From: Populus alba
Taxonomy: Eukaryota; Streptophyta; Magnoliopsida; Malpighiales; Salicaceae
DNA: 64,000 nucleotides
NCBI RefSeq assembly: GCF_005239225.2
Contig: NC_133284.1
Location: 36,842,758 to 36,906,757, forward strand
Reading direction: 5' to 3'
Both the position numbers and the translations under genes were made by a program. The notes below the pieces were generated by a model, which made no database searches, was not told the origin of the DNA, and saw only the letters and a list, made by a program, of their open reading frames with translations. Shown here piece after piece: positions 1-11,938 of this stretch (its first letter is position 1; the number at the start of each line of letters is the position of its first letter).

Positions 1-269
1 TACCTAATAAGCTTTCATCTGAAAAACATATTTCTTTCTTTTTTAGGGCCCTAAAGCGAGGTAGAAATATATTATGGTCAATGCCTAGAAATGTAAGTTT
101 CTTGTATATGAATTATATTTATGAAGCCTGAGAATAAAGTATACAAAGAGGGGGAGGTTTATAATAATTCAAAATGTTGTTATAATATAAAATAAAGCAA
201 ATAATAATAATAATACTAATAAAAAAAGGGTGAAAGATGGGACCAAAATGGAATTAAGAAGAGATGGGA

Positions 270-281
270 CTATAAATACCC
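270..281 (+). promoter_or_regulatory. TATA box of the LTR promoter
   Basis: CTATAAATACCC is followed by a pyrimidine-rich CCCTTCTCTCATCC stretch, as expected near an LTR transcription start. Inferred from motif and context only. Confidence 0.45.
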
Positions 282-1776
282 ATCCCTTCTCTCATCCATA
301 GCCGGCTAATAATAAGAATAAGGAGGGGGGAGAATTTCAGATTTTTCCTTCATCAAAACTAGGAGTAAACACCTAAAATTAGTAAACCCAAATAAGCCTT
401 GGAATTATTAAGTGGAGGAACACAATAGGGTGGAAGAATTAACAAGAAGAAAAGTGAAGAATTGGTGAAGAAAAAAGGGGGAAGAGTGGCTGATTAAATA
501 CAAGGAGAATAAGGCTAAGATTCTTTTAAAATTTATGAAGAAAAAATTAGATTTCCATCAAAGTAAGGAGTTCTAATTCCAATTTCTATGAAATCAACTT
601 CAATTTGATTAGAAGTTTATGCTTTTCTTGAATTGGGAATTAGGGTTCTTTGATATAAAATGTTGGGAAAATGCAAAAATGAGTAAGGTTAAATGGATTA
701 GAATAATCTAAGTTCCTTAAAGAAGAAGAAGAAATGAATGCATAAAAGAGAGGAAGACTTGGTTCCCTTGGGCACGTTCTCTGCTGGAATACTGCAGAGA
801 GGGAATGAGAACTTATGATGTGCTTAATTCATTAATTTGGTACAAGTGACCTTAAGAGGACATAAAATGAGACGGGAATGCTATGAATAAAGGGAAGGCA
901 TGGTTGTGACTGATGAGGAGGTAGGGATTTAAGATGAATTGGAGATACTTTCTCCATTAAGCAAAACAGAGCAGGTTCGTTACACTATTTCCTGGGGGAT
1001 TTTGGACCTAAAAACTACAGAATTTAGGGAGGGTCCCTTCATAGAAGTGCAGCTAGGAGTGTTAGCTTTCCAAAGAATCTGACCCCGCCTAATTTGGAGT
1101 CCTAGAACTCCAGATACAAATAAAAAACTAAGGAGAGGTTAAGCTGCCACCCCTGTCGGCAGATTCAGCCAAGTTGATAAAACGGTGAAATTTAGCCATA
1201 TTAAGGGTAGAATTTGTTTTCTTGCCCTTCATAAAGCGTGTCTTGATCTTCAAAAAGAATAAATTGTAATAAAAAATTGAATTTATGATGTCCACTTGGA
1301 CTACTAATAAGTTGAAAAGTTAAAAGGATAATAATGAGAAATGTAAGTGAGAAAGAAAAGATTTGGTCAAAGAGATATGAATATTATTTCCAATGTTGAT
1401 GTTGTGTGTGATATGTGGATTAATATGGAATAATGATGAGTGTTTGTGGTTTCAAGAGGAACCGCAGGAGGAGTATAGCAACCATAGGAGAACACAAGTT
1501 GAGCGTTTACAGCAGGTAGGTACTTGGTACCTATATCTCCTCTAGTTAATAATTATTTTAACTAACTTTTGAATTATAAAAATTAAGTGCTTATTGATGA
1601 GGGAAAAAAAAAAGGGAAAGGAAAGGTTAAATGATGAAAAATAAAATAAAATAAAATGAAATGGAGAACTAGATTTAATTTATGGGTTCTTTTGGAGGAA
1701 ATAGACCGTAACAACGAATTTTGGTAACGATTGTTTATCGAATTTGATTTGTTTTTCCCTGATATGGGAGGCTAAT

Positions 1777-2270
1777 GATGTTAACCAAGCTGGATAACAT
1801 CGGCATTACCGGTATGTAAGAGGAGAAATATAAACTTGATTAACTATTCAGTTTCAGAATAGTTAATGATATCGATGGGTGATGTCGATATCGGCAAAAT
1901 TTATAAACTTGATTAACTATTTGGTTTTATAATAGTTAATGATATCGATGGGTGACGTTGATATCGGCAAAATTTATAAACTTGATTAATTATTCGGTTT
2001 CAGAATAGTTAATGATATTGGTGGGTGACATCAATATCGGTAAAATTTATAGATTTGATTAGCTTACCGAGGTGAAAGCTAATGATGTCAAGAATTCTTG
2101 ACATCGGCATACCTGAGAACCTCCCAAGGTAATATGAAATAATGATTAATTATTTTAGTTTTAAAAATAGTTAATGACATAAACGTTTATGTTTGTGTCG
2201 GCGTTTTCATGAAACTGATTAGTTGTTCCAGGACGGGCAACTAAAGACACAAATGGAGGTCATTGGTGTC
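1777..2270. repeat. Array of seven double-hairpin units
   Basis: Seven consecutive units each carry two inverted repeats joined by TAATGA or TAAAGA. Units 2-4 are clear 73-bp tandem copies (1830-1902, 1903-1975, 1976-2048); the others have diverged in sequence but keep the architecture. Stem 1 opens TTA and closes TAA. Stem 2 opens GA, closes TC and is followed by GGCA, GGCG or GGTA. Stem-2 arms: 1777-1783/1795-1801, 1868-1875/1885-1892, 1941-1948/1958-1965, 2014-2020/2032-2038, 2084-2094/2095-2105, 2176-2184/2191-2199, 2246-2255/2261-2270. Stem-1 arms for units 2-7: 1840-1849/1857-1866, 1913-1921/1931-1939, 1986-1995/2003-2012, 2059-2065/2076-2082, 2146-2156/2164-2174, 2219-2228/2235-2244. 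The array lies inside the presumed LTR. Confidence 0.85.
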
Positions 2271-2714
2271 GGCAATAGTCTTTCTGATGAGGAGGGGGGG
2301 GAGAAGTAGTCAACAGAAGAAGAAAAAAAAAGAATTCTCATATAACCATTAAAAAGGGTTTGTGGTTGTATTTAGAATCTCATATGATTTAAGTAGATAG
2401 ATATGCTGTTTAATTTTCTTCTGTAAATTGCTTGTATTTTAATAAAAAATTAATTTGTTTTTTTTTTTTAATTATATGGAAAATTTATATTTTTGAAGGT
2501 CCCTCTTATTCACGTCAGGAATAGATTTTAAGTTCTTTGATCTCTTTTTGTATAAGTGAGGAACTTAGGGATTTGTGGTGTAATTTGTCATGCAGTAAAC
2601 ATGTAACCTATATAGAATATTATATTCGTAATATTTTGTTTCTGAAATATTAAATGTATCAACCTATGCTTGGGATATTAGAATGTACTAGACTATGTTA
2701 GAATATTAAACTGT

Positions 2715-2738
2715 GTTGTGTGTGTGTGTGTGTGTGTG
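2715..2738. repeat. (TG)n microsatellite
   Basis: Uninterrupted TG dinucleotides over about 24 bases. Confidence 0.95.
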
Positions 2739-3089
2739 AAATCTTCGTGCTGGAATTGGCTCTTTTAATTATTAACTTATGTGTGTGATGTAAGATGGAG
2801 TTTGGGAATGAATATGGTCCTGAGCATAATCTGGAGTGAATTATGCAGTTGATTGTACTAAAAATGGATGTGATTGTGGATGAGATGTGATTCAAAATGT
2901 GTGCAAGTACATTATCGATAACTTGGGATCTCCTGGTATAGAGGAGACTCTACCGAAATTTTGTTAGAAATTTCGAAGAGTAAAAAAAAAAAAAAATTTG
3001 CTCCATCTACCCTTTATAGGGGGAAAGATTAACGGAAAAACTAATAGAAAAATTAGGGTTGTTACAATATTGTTCAAAATAACAAATTC

Positions 3090-3655
3090 TTTTTACTCTC
3101 CATATCTTAAAATCTTCAAAAGAAGAGATGAATTTACTCTTCTTAATGCGATTGCACATTTACTTTGGAAGTAACGAACATCTCCCTAGTGCTTTAACAT
3201 AATTTACTTTAGAAGAGATTAACATACTCTCCCTAATGTGATCACACCCTTCTCTAATGATGGGATGGACGATGCATCAACAATAAGGATAGATATGCTC
3301 TCTTGATAAAATCTTCTAAAGATGGAATGAATTTGCTCTCCCTAATGCAATAACATATTTACTTTAGAAGTAACAAACATCTCCATCGTGCTACAACACA
3401 ATTTACCTTGAAAGGAATTGACATACTCTTCCTAGTACAATCACACCCTTTTAAAAAAATAAGATGGATGTTGTATCAGGAACGAGGATGGATACGTTCT
3501 CCCCACCAAATCTTTTAAAGATGAGATAAATTTACTTTTCCTAGTGCGATAACACATTTACTTTAGAAATCATAAACGTTTCCCTAGTGCTACGACACAG
3601 TTTACCTTGGAAGGGCAACACATACTCCTTTAAAGATAGAATGGACTTTGCCTAT
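3090..3655. repeat. ~199-bp tandem repeat, about 2.8 copies
   Basis: Equivalent anchors (AATCTTC/T, then a TAAAGATG-like stretch) recur at about 3111, 3310 and 3509, a constant 199-bp step. Each unit contains recognisable ACATTTACTTTRGAA and TCTCCCTAGTGC-like blocks. The third copy is incomplete. No coding potential is visible. Confidence 0.8.
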
Positions 3656-3878
3656 ATGTGGGGTTTTATGTTCCTTTAGGGACAATGTCCATAAGGCCTT
3701 ATAAGAGCTAAGATTAAAACCATTCGACACCAATTCTTAGATGAAGGCTTTTTAACGGTCCACAACGAATACACCTAAACTAATAGGTGGACATCTACAA
3801 ATGGCTTCTTTTTTTTTTCCAAAAAATAAAGCCATCATAAATCTAGATAAGGTTAGATAATCCATCACTCGAACCCAT

Positions 3879-4027
3879 AAATGCTTTATTATGTATGGGC
3901 ATAAAACCTAAAAATGCTTTATTAAAAATGAGCATTGGACTTAAAAATGTGTCATTAAGTATAAGCATAGGACCTAAAAATGCTTTATTAAGTATGGGCG
4001 ATGCTTTGTTAAATGTGGGCATTGGAC
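3879..4027. repeat. 33-bp tandem repeat, about 4.5 copies
   Basis: AAATGCTTTATTA-type units start at 3879, 3912, 3945 and 3978, and a shortened unit begins near 4000. Because 33 is a multiple of three, the complementary strand stays open and encodes an 11-residue repeat (FNKAFLGPMLI-like) within a 79-codon frame at 3843-4082. I read this as a minisatellite and not as a gene. Confidence 0.8.
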
Positions 4028-4149
4028 CAAAATAGGAACTTTGCACATGGACTAAAACACATAAAAAACAACAAAAGAACAAATATTTGTGTTATAAAAG
4101 TGCAATGTATATAAAAGGATCTAGCTCAAGCTTTTCAACTACATATTCC

Positions 4150-4660
4150 CCTAATTAAGCCACAACAACCCTCACTAAGAAGACATCTGTGAAGTTTGGA
4201 ACTGGGATTGGATGGAAACTTGCGTTAAAATCCACATGCATCCCCTAAAAAGGCTGAAGAACTACATGTTAGACATCACCAAGATATCCTGTCTCTCACC
4301 GTCTTAGTCAAAGCTGTCGAGTCCCTAAAAAACTCCTAAAATTCTTAAAAAGAATCTCTCAAAAGACTCTAGCTTCACCTGAGAGGAGTCCTTTAAAAAC
4401 TCCAGCTTTTTCTAGAGATGCTAATTCTCTTCCTTGGAAGCAGCGAGCCTAGCTCATGTGGCAACAAACTTAGTTTGTAGATTAACTTGGGAGTCCCTAG
4501 CTTGAAGGAGTTCCTCTCTCAAGGGAACAACTTGATTATATAAGACCTCAAGCGCTTTCTTCCAAGAGCTCAGCTTAAGAGTAACACCTTGTGTTTGGTC
4601 CTTGAATATGCAATAAGCCACTTTAATGCTTTGTATTTTAGTCTCCATATCGTCTTTTTC
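4150..4660 (-). pseudogene. Decayed coding fragment with coiled-coil character
   Basis: The minus strand at 4454-4648 has an open stretch rich in charged and leucine residues (ALEVLYNQVVPLREELLQAR), continuing into interrupted frames toward 4150. The heptad-like composition resembles coiled-coil regions of plant retrotransposon gag-like proteins. No catalytic motif is visible and the frame is broken repeatedly. The identity is not established. Confidence 0.3.
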
Positions 4661-5220
4661 CTCCTAAAGGTGGTTAGAGGCTGCTTGGTTTACCCTATTT
4701 GCAATTGTTGCCCTCTTCACATAGAGCTTTTCGATTGCTCAACACATCTAAGAATGGACACACATCATAAAAGCTTGCCAATTAAAAATGTTAAAAGAAC
4801 AAATTGCTTAACCAAAACTGAAAAACAAGAGGTTTTATCCATACATTAAAAATCATTTTGCTAATTATGAAGTTCTGTTTTATCCCATGGGCTTGAAGGT
4901 CAGGCCTAGGCCAGGGATAAAGTCATTAATCTCTTGGTTCTCGCAATCTAACCTACCATTTTATAATAAAAACACAAGTAGATCATCATCGTTAACTGTA
5001 AAGGTCCCCTTTTATTTATTTAGGGACTCTATAATGATTAAATTATTGTTGGTTTAGGGAGGTATCGATTATACTTTTTAGAAGAAAAAAAACCTTTAAA
5101 TATTAATCAATCCTTGTAACTAGAGAGAAAAAAACTAAACTTGAGGGGATCATCTTTGTTTCCTCTATTATAACCCCTTGGGTCCTTCTTTTCCTTATAG
5201 AGGAAAGGTTGGTTTGTCCT

Positions 5221-5346
5221 ATCAAAATAAAATATCTATGATTTACATCTCTATTAGGATAAAATATCTTTGATTTATGGTCATATTAGGATAAAATATC
5301 TTTGATTTACGGTCACATCAAGATAAAATATCTATGATTCATCAAG
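5221..5346. repeat. 32-bp tandem repeat, 4 copies
   Basis: ATAAAATATCT(A/T)TGATT recurs at 5227, 5259, 5291 and 5323, exactly 32 bp apart. Confidence 0.85.
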
Positions 5347-5485
5347 GGGCGTCTAGGGTTGTGCGTAACAATAATGAGTTTGGCAACTTGCCAACATGGA
5401 CATCTAGACTCAATGTTTGGCTGATCCTAGAAATGACAAGTCTGGCAACTCGCCAGACCTATAAACATCTAGGATTTTTCATATT

Positions 5486-5726
5486 TGGTCTATGTTTGGG
5501 TGACCTGTCTATGGTTTATGATTTGTTGACCTATTTGTTATTTGTGATCAGGTAACTTTTTAGTGGTCTATGATTGGGTGACATAACTATGGTTTATGAT
5601 TGGGTAACATGCGCATGGTCCATGATCGGGTGACCTGGTTGTGGTTTGTGATTGGTTGACCTGCCTATGGTTTTTTATCGGGTAACTTACTTGTGGTTTG
5701 TGATCGGGTGACCTGCTCATAGTTTG
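5486..5726. repeat. 26-bp minisatellite, 9 copies plus a partial
   Basis: Units of the type TGGTTTATGATYGGGTGACC start every 26 bp from 5486 (5486, 5512, 5538 and on to 5694), with a partial tenth at 5720-5726. The array is bracketed by identical 17-bp copies of ATCTAGGATTTTTCATA at 5467-5483 and 5733-5749. Confidence 0.9.
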
Positions 5727-5754
5727 AAAAATATCTAGGATTTTTCATAAATGA

Positions 5755-8700
5755 TTAATGATGATTGATTGTGTCTTGGGTTTTTCCTAATAGATGTTTT
5801 GCCTTTATTTTCTGAGATGATCCATTTTCTAATTTTCTTTGGATTATCCATCGACTTTTATTCATCTCTGGACGAGATTTTTGATGGTTCATATTTGTTG
5901 AGCCTTTCTGGTTGCTTTCTAGAAATCTTACTTTAAAAATTCCAAAAAATATTTTTATGATGTTTATGCATCCATTTTACTTGTTTTGAAATATAGCCCC
6001 CTTTCTCTATCATCTCTCTATTGCTTGATTGATAAGGTTTGTAATTTTTTAGATGAGTTCTCTTGGTTTTTTTACTTTTCAGCCCACTCGGGTTTTGCCC
6101 ATGTGATTAATATGTTTGACTGTCTCTTTAACGTATAGCCTGAACCTTTAGATAATAAATAAAGCTATGCTCATCTAACCATTCTTTGAAAATTGACAAA
6201 CTCTTTTAGCCATGATGTTGCCCTTCTGGTCAGACGATGCTCCCTAATTATAGTATTCTTACACCATTGCCTACTCTTTATTTATTTTGATGGAGAAATG
6301 ATGCTTTATTACTCTCACTTTCTAAAGAAGTTTATCAAATCATTTATTGTTAATAACCATTATAAATTTCCCCCAGTTCATTAGGTTGTGCACATCTTTT
6401 TAACATTTATCAAAATTCACTCACGTGATAACATTTTTAAGGTATCATAGCCATCCTGTAAAGGGTAAATTGGAATTTAGCCATGAAAATATCCTCAAAT
6501 ATATAATTACTCTGAACTGCTAATGGAGTTCATCAAGTAATCCACTATTATAGATTGTGTTTGAGAAACATTACCTTTATCTAATATGGATATTATACAT
6601 TACCCCTTATAAGGTCTATAACATTGCCCCTATGCTGCTTAATTTCTCCAATGACATCACATAAAAAGTGTTAATCATCATTTTCATTAAGGACTTTGCA
6701 AACTCGGTCAATGTTCTTTTCATTTAAAAATCATTTCCTTATTTTGGAATCAAATCACAAATTTCAAGGATCATATCCATTCAAGTCTAGTTGTTGCAAA
6801 GAAATCATGAAGATGTAATTTTGAAAGTGTTTCTTTGATTGTGACCTCAAGACTTATCATTCAACACTAAAAAGCAACTTTTGTGCGTATTTGGTTAAAA
6901 TTGACAAGATAAGAAGGAAATGTCAACTCAAAATCATGTTATCTATGACTAAAATAAATATCCTAAAATTTTGACTCTTGTATTTTGAAAGCAGAAATTT
7001 ATTCAATGTTAGTTATTTTATTTTTTGGCAACTCCCTAGGGGTTTACTTTTATGAAAAGGATAATTTTATCTTTTTTTTGTAGGCAAGATTGGAATCAGT
7101 GAACGTATATGGTAAGGCAACCTTCTATTTTTATGGGTTCCAAAGCAAGAGGCTTGAGTAAAAAATCAAGGTTTTGTTTCGGAAAATTTTGTCTTTTTTT
7201 TCCACTTATTTTATTAGCATAAATAATAACGAATAGCTTGTTCATGATGTCATGATTTTTTTAAAAAATTTCTTTATATTTTGAGAGCGTTATTTGTTGG
7301 TTCAGGTGGTTTGCTTGCTTGATCATAAAGAACTTTTAAAGGTATGTAAAGCAGTATATGGCTCTTGGCTATGAGAAAAAGAGATATATAGGCTCAAAAG
7401 GTGTTTCAAGGTTTTAAAGACTTATGATCACTATCATTATGTCTTTCAATCTTTTTTCATAGTATTTCTTTCATTTGCCCTTTTTGATTGCTTTGGCAAG
7501 GTATACTTATTTGTTTTGACCTTGATTTGTTAGAAGTTTTTTCTTTAGGCATGGCCCCCTAGTACTTGAGTTTTTTGGGTTTTCTTGCTTTTTTATTTTT
7601 GAATTTTTATTGCACTCCAATATAAGGTGTGATCCTAATTAGGATTGACCATTGATTTTTAGAATTTTCATTTGTTCTCAGTGTGGGGTGTGGATCTAGT
7701 TAGGATTTTTTTTTAATGAAAAAATCATTCAAGCTCAAATGGGAACCATAAGGAGATATATTTTTAGAACTTAAAAAGATAACAAAGATGACCTTTCAAT
7801 CATTTCAAGCGTAATTGATCAGAACTAATAAATTTTATCTTTGTCTAGTGTAATGGTTTGAGGCCTTTTTTTATATATTAAACTTTGTTTTTGTGAATCA
7901 ATAACTAGCAAATCCAACTACATGTGATTCTACATACAACTAAAATATGACAAAAGAGATATGCGATTATGCATACAACTACATGTTTTTATTTTTCATG
8001 TCTTGGGTTCAAGTTTGTTTAGTCACCCCAGAAAGTGAGTTGCCAAATTAATCCATTTGTTATCTTTTGAATAAGATGCTTGAAACACTATTTTGAACAA
8101 ACATTGTAGTTGTTCCAAAATCAAAAGGCGATTTCAATTTTTAAGGATTATTTTGGAAAAATGGGTTATTTACAAAACTGAATCAGTGACAATGTTTTGA
8201 ATAGAGCTATGAGTTTATGAGTTAATAGGTTTCAAAAGGATAGGGATTGCCTTTTTGCATTTTGCATGGTATAACTTGGAGTTTGATCTCTTTTTTTTTT
8301 TCTCTCTCAATATCTAGTTTTTTTTTCTTCTAAAGTTGTCCCTTTCCTTCTTTGAGGAATCTATTATTTCCTTATCATTACCCATCTTATCTTTAGCTAA
8401 CCTTTTAACTTAGGGCAATTCTTTTTCTATTGGCACATATTTGTTTACCAGTTCACCATGCTTGGCTATTCAAATTCCCAAATAATTTTGGATACCTTCT
8501 TTTATTTTTTGACTACCTCAGCCTTTTTTTACCATTCTTTTACTGTCCTTGAATCTTTCATCAAGGTTGTTAGTCATTCATCATTTTCTTTTAACTGTTA
8601 GTTCAGGTAGTTTCTCATTTTATATTTTTTTTTTTCTTCTAGTTGTTTTTCCAAGTTTTATTACTACTCTTTGCTATTGTAAAGATCAATTTTGCACTTT

Positions 8701-10782
8701 TCTAACTATTTTCTTACAATCCTTTTTTTTTTTTCTTTTTAGTCCTTCTTTAATTGCTTATGAAGGCTATATTTTTTATTATGAGTTTCTAGGATTTTTC
8801 GAATTCAATCACCCTAGAAAGTCCTTTATTTCTCCAGATAGTGTAATTTTTACTAAATAAAAATCCATCCCTATTTTTTTTTCTTTTTTTTTTTTACCAT
8901 AAAAAACCTCCCCCAATCTTGTCTAATAAGTTTAGCTCTTTGATAGATGACTGCTTTTTGAATAATCTAGTGAAATATGTTTAACCCAAAGTTTTTGGCA
9001 CATATTGTATTCCACTAAGCTATCTTGTTACTAACACCAGTGCACAATCAATGTATCTAGCTATTCCGATCAAGGGGGTCCATTCTTTACTACCATAACT
9101 CATTATGCAAGATGTGTCGTTCATCCATGGTGCTTTTCATTTGAAGTTGCTTTTATGATAATGCAATATATTTCTTCACTCATGCTTTCTCATATAAATT
9201 ATTCTAAGCTTCATCTATAACAATATTTAATGGCCAAAGATCAAACAACCAAAAATTATTGAAAATATCTCTTAGTATTTCAATGTGACTAATGACCCAT
9301 AGATACAATATTAAAACACATCATCATATGGTTCCTCTCTCATATGTTTTACAATGGTTGAATGATAGTATGGTTTCAACCAAAATTATAGCAGAAAGGT
9401 TACTTTTAGTATGCTTGTACTCTACAAATACATTTGGTGCTTCTAGACTAGTGACTCTAGTTTCGGATGGGAACAACATTAGCTTAAATATGGCAAAGGC
9501 TTTATTTTATACCATTCATTTCCTAGTTTTCCCTCCTCCATGTTTTTTCTTTATTCTAGCTTCAATGTTTTTCCATTTGAATCCCCTATAAGTTATGTTA
9601 CACTAGCTTACCTTTCTTAAACACAATAATCTAGTTACCTTAGAAATGGTGTCTTTGAACCTCTTTTTGAAGTAGATCGTATAGTTGTTACTTGGAAAAT
9701 CTAGAATCATGTTGTACGTGGATGTCATATCAATTTTTTTGAAGGTAAAACGCCTATAATTAGGATCCTAAAAATTCAATAGTGCTTTTATAGATGTTGT
9801 TTGTACCAAGAGCCTCATTAACTATGCAATCCTCCTATAATGTCTTTCAAATAGGGTCCCATCCATGTATCTAATGATGAGTAGCAGTTTCTCCATGTCA
9901 TTCACAGTATGGTTTATCATGGTAATTTATGTTATTTCTCTAACATCAATTATTGGATAATTTCCATTAATTAAATGTGTTAGTTCATATTCTTGCCCAA
10001 ATTCTTGAAAAGGTGAGTATTTTTATGGAAGTCATGATTACAATCCAAAGTACTGCAATACATGATTTTATATGGTTTGGCTTGCCTTTCAATGCAATAT
10101 GAGTATTTGGGAACATTTATGTATATCCAGGTTTTAGTCATTAAGTGAAACTTGGGTGAGTTTTTTATTTAGTCTCAAAATGGTCTCAGATCTGCCCAAT
10201 GATGGTCATTGTAAGGAACAATATGGGGGCATTGCAAGAAATGATTAAGGCACGTATACCTATCATTATCAAGCAGACACTGAAATCTGATTTGATTGTT
10301 TCACGAACCTGAACTCTGACTGATAGTTATAAAGTAGATTGTTAATCCCCCACCTAACCTAAAAGCTTATAAGTGCTTTAAAAAATTAAAGTGTGTGATG
10401 TGGGAAACATAATTCCATATATAATATACAAATGCATGAGCAATATGTATAAAAATGCATGTCAATGACAAATGTATAGACCAACCAAAATAAAAACATA
10501 ACAATCAAACAAAAAACAAAGCTCGATGGAGTCGTTATTTTATAACAAGTGTGCGGCATCACAATAATTATCTTCCTGGATCAAGATTTTTGGCGAGGAG
10601 TGGAAAGAATAAGAAATTCTTGTCCTTTATCAGTTAAAAAGATTTGGAGTCACCACTAATAGTTTAATCACTAGAAATCTTAATCGGTCTTCAAAGTCTC
10701 ATCCAGGTTCATTTAATTTTTTTCCTTTTTTTAAGCTTATATCTTTTTTTAATTTTATCATACAACATTTGATATTGATTAG
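5755..10782. other. Gene-free, T-rich degenerate repeat tract
   Basis: About 5 kb of AT-rich sequence with long T runs and only short open frames with no recognisable domain. Phrases such as the paired GTGTGATCCTAATTAGGA / GTGTGGATCTAGTTAGGA stretches near 7630 and 7690 suggest an old retrotransposon, but I found no LTR borders or pol motifs. Nothing here supports a host gene. Confidence 0.5.
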
Positions 10783-11203
10783 TGTAACAACCCAACCCAG
10801 CATGTCGTATATTATTCGCTTTGGGCCTTACCGCCCTCATGGTTTTGTTCTTGGTGACGCAAAACCCACTTTGAGCTTGACGCCCAAAACACGTACAACA
10901 TGTTAGCAACCCAACACTACTAATAAGACCAGCTACCAACCCCTCACCTACCGATGTGGAATATTACAATCCACCCCCTTAAGGAGCATAACGACCTCAT
11001 CGGCACAACCAGACAGCCAATGAGGTCAGTTTTGATATCCAAATGTAATAGCCCGGCTCCAACAAGTTGTATATTATCCTTGTTGAGTCCATCCCATAGC
11101 TGGGTTGCCAGCCCATGGTTTTAAATGCATACAACATATTAGCAACCAGCACTACTAATAAGACCAGCTACCAACCCCTCACCCACTGATGTTGGATGTT
11201 GCA
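10783..11203 (+). mobile_element. TRIM retrotransposon, complete with 5-bp TSD
   Basis: Two direct terminal repeats of 186 bp (10783-10968, TGTAACAACCC to GAATATTACA) and 160 bp (11044-11203, TGTAATAGCCC to GATGTTGCA) flank a 75-bp internal segment that begins ATCCACCCCCTTAAGG. They share a long identical block (10915-10947 and 11145-11177 approximately) containing AAGACCAGCTACCAACCCC. Both repeats open with TG and close with CA. The element is bounded by the same 5-bp duplication, ATTAG, at 10778-10782 and 11204-11208. The size and lack of coding sequence fit terminal-repeat retrotransposons in miniature. A canonical tRNA-Met primer site is not obvious. The repeats have diverged substantially, so the insertion is old. 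Orientation is assigned from the TGTAAC start. Confidence 0.85.
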
Positions 11204-11208
11204 ATTAG

Positions 11209-11898
11209 ACTATATTATTATTATTTTTATTAGTTTTCTATAGGATATTTCACTAATTTTAAAATGACTCGGGTTATCTCAAGTTTTTTTTTGTTGCTTT
11301 TTGTTAAATTTATCTTATTTTTAAGAAATTTTGGTTTTGAATTAAATTAAATCAATTGCTTAAATACGAGCATGTGATGCTCACTTCATGAATTATTATT
11401 TTTTTTTGCTTAAATATAGCTTCTTTTTTTAATTGATTTTTTTTTCATTTTCAGCCTTTAATATTTGATTTATTAGAATTCAGCTCCCTATTATATTTTG
11501 TTTTGGGTTCTATAAAATTATTATGGTCTCATACTTTGAATTATAAGTTTTATAAATTAATCATGATTGATCTAAATCGAGCTAATGTATCATTCTCGTA
11601 ACCTTAAAAGGAATCGGAAAATTATTTAGGAACCGAGCCTAGATTACACTAAAATTGATATCCGTGTACTATTTTCTACACCGAATATATATTTTTTTTC
11701 GGATAATATTAAAATTATTGGTAGCCTTTAGTTTTTAAAATAAGAAACCTCTGCAACATTAATAAAATCGTATTACTGAATTTAATGGTTGCATTATTCA
11801 TTTAGTTTATGAATAGAAGAGGCCTCGGATCAAGAAGCCATAATTTTGGAACAAAAAAAATGCAAAGGTGCCATTTGGGACTTTAAAATAAGAACATG

Positions 11899-11938
<40 letters not shown>

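Larger units (their letters stand above)
1..3066 (+). mobile_element. Large LTR (3' part), probably Ty3/gypsy chromovirus-like
   Basis: No coding frame survives. A TATA-type core promoter (CTATAAATACCC) lies at about 270-281. The segment ends in GGGTTGTTACA at 3056-3066, a typical LTR terminus closing in CA, and no primer-binding site follows, so this is a 3' LTR or a solo LTR. The matching 5' end (expected to begin TGTAACAAC by inverted symmetry) is not visible and probably lies before the window. The transcribed part is rich in small hairpins: 7-bp arms at 1517-1523/1527-1533 and 1543-1549/1558-1564, then the array at 1777-2270. A (TG)n microsatellite sits at 2715-2738. The family assignment comes from the general look of chromovirus LTRs and is an inference. 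Confidence 0.45.

Noticed and set aside
145..157. Purine run AAAGAGGGGGAGG as a polypurine tract before an LTR
   Set aside because: No LTR start with the expected inverted terminus follows it, so the tract cannot be assigned.
8549..8860. 103-codon open frame
   Set aside because: Phe/Leu/Ser-rich translation of T-rich low-complexity DNA.
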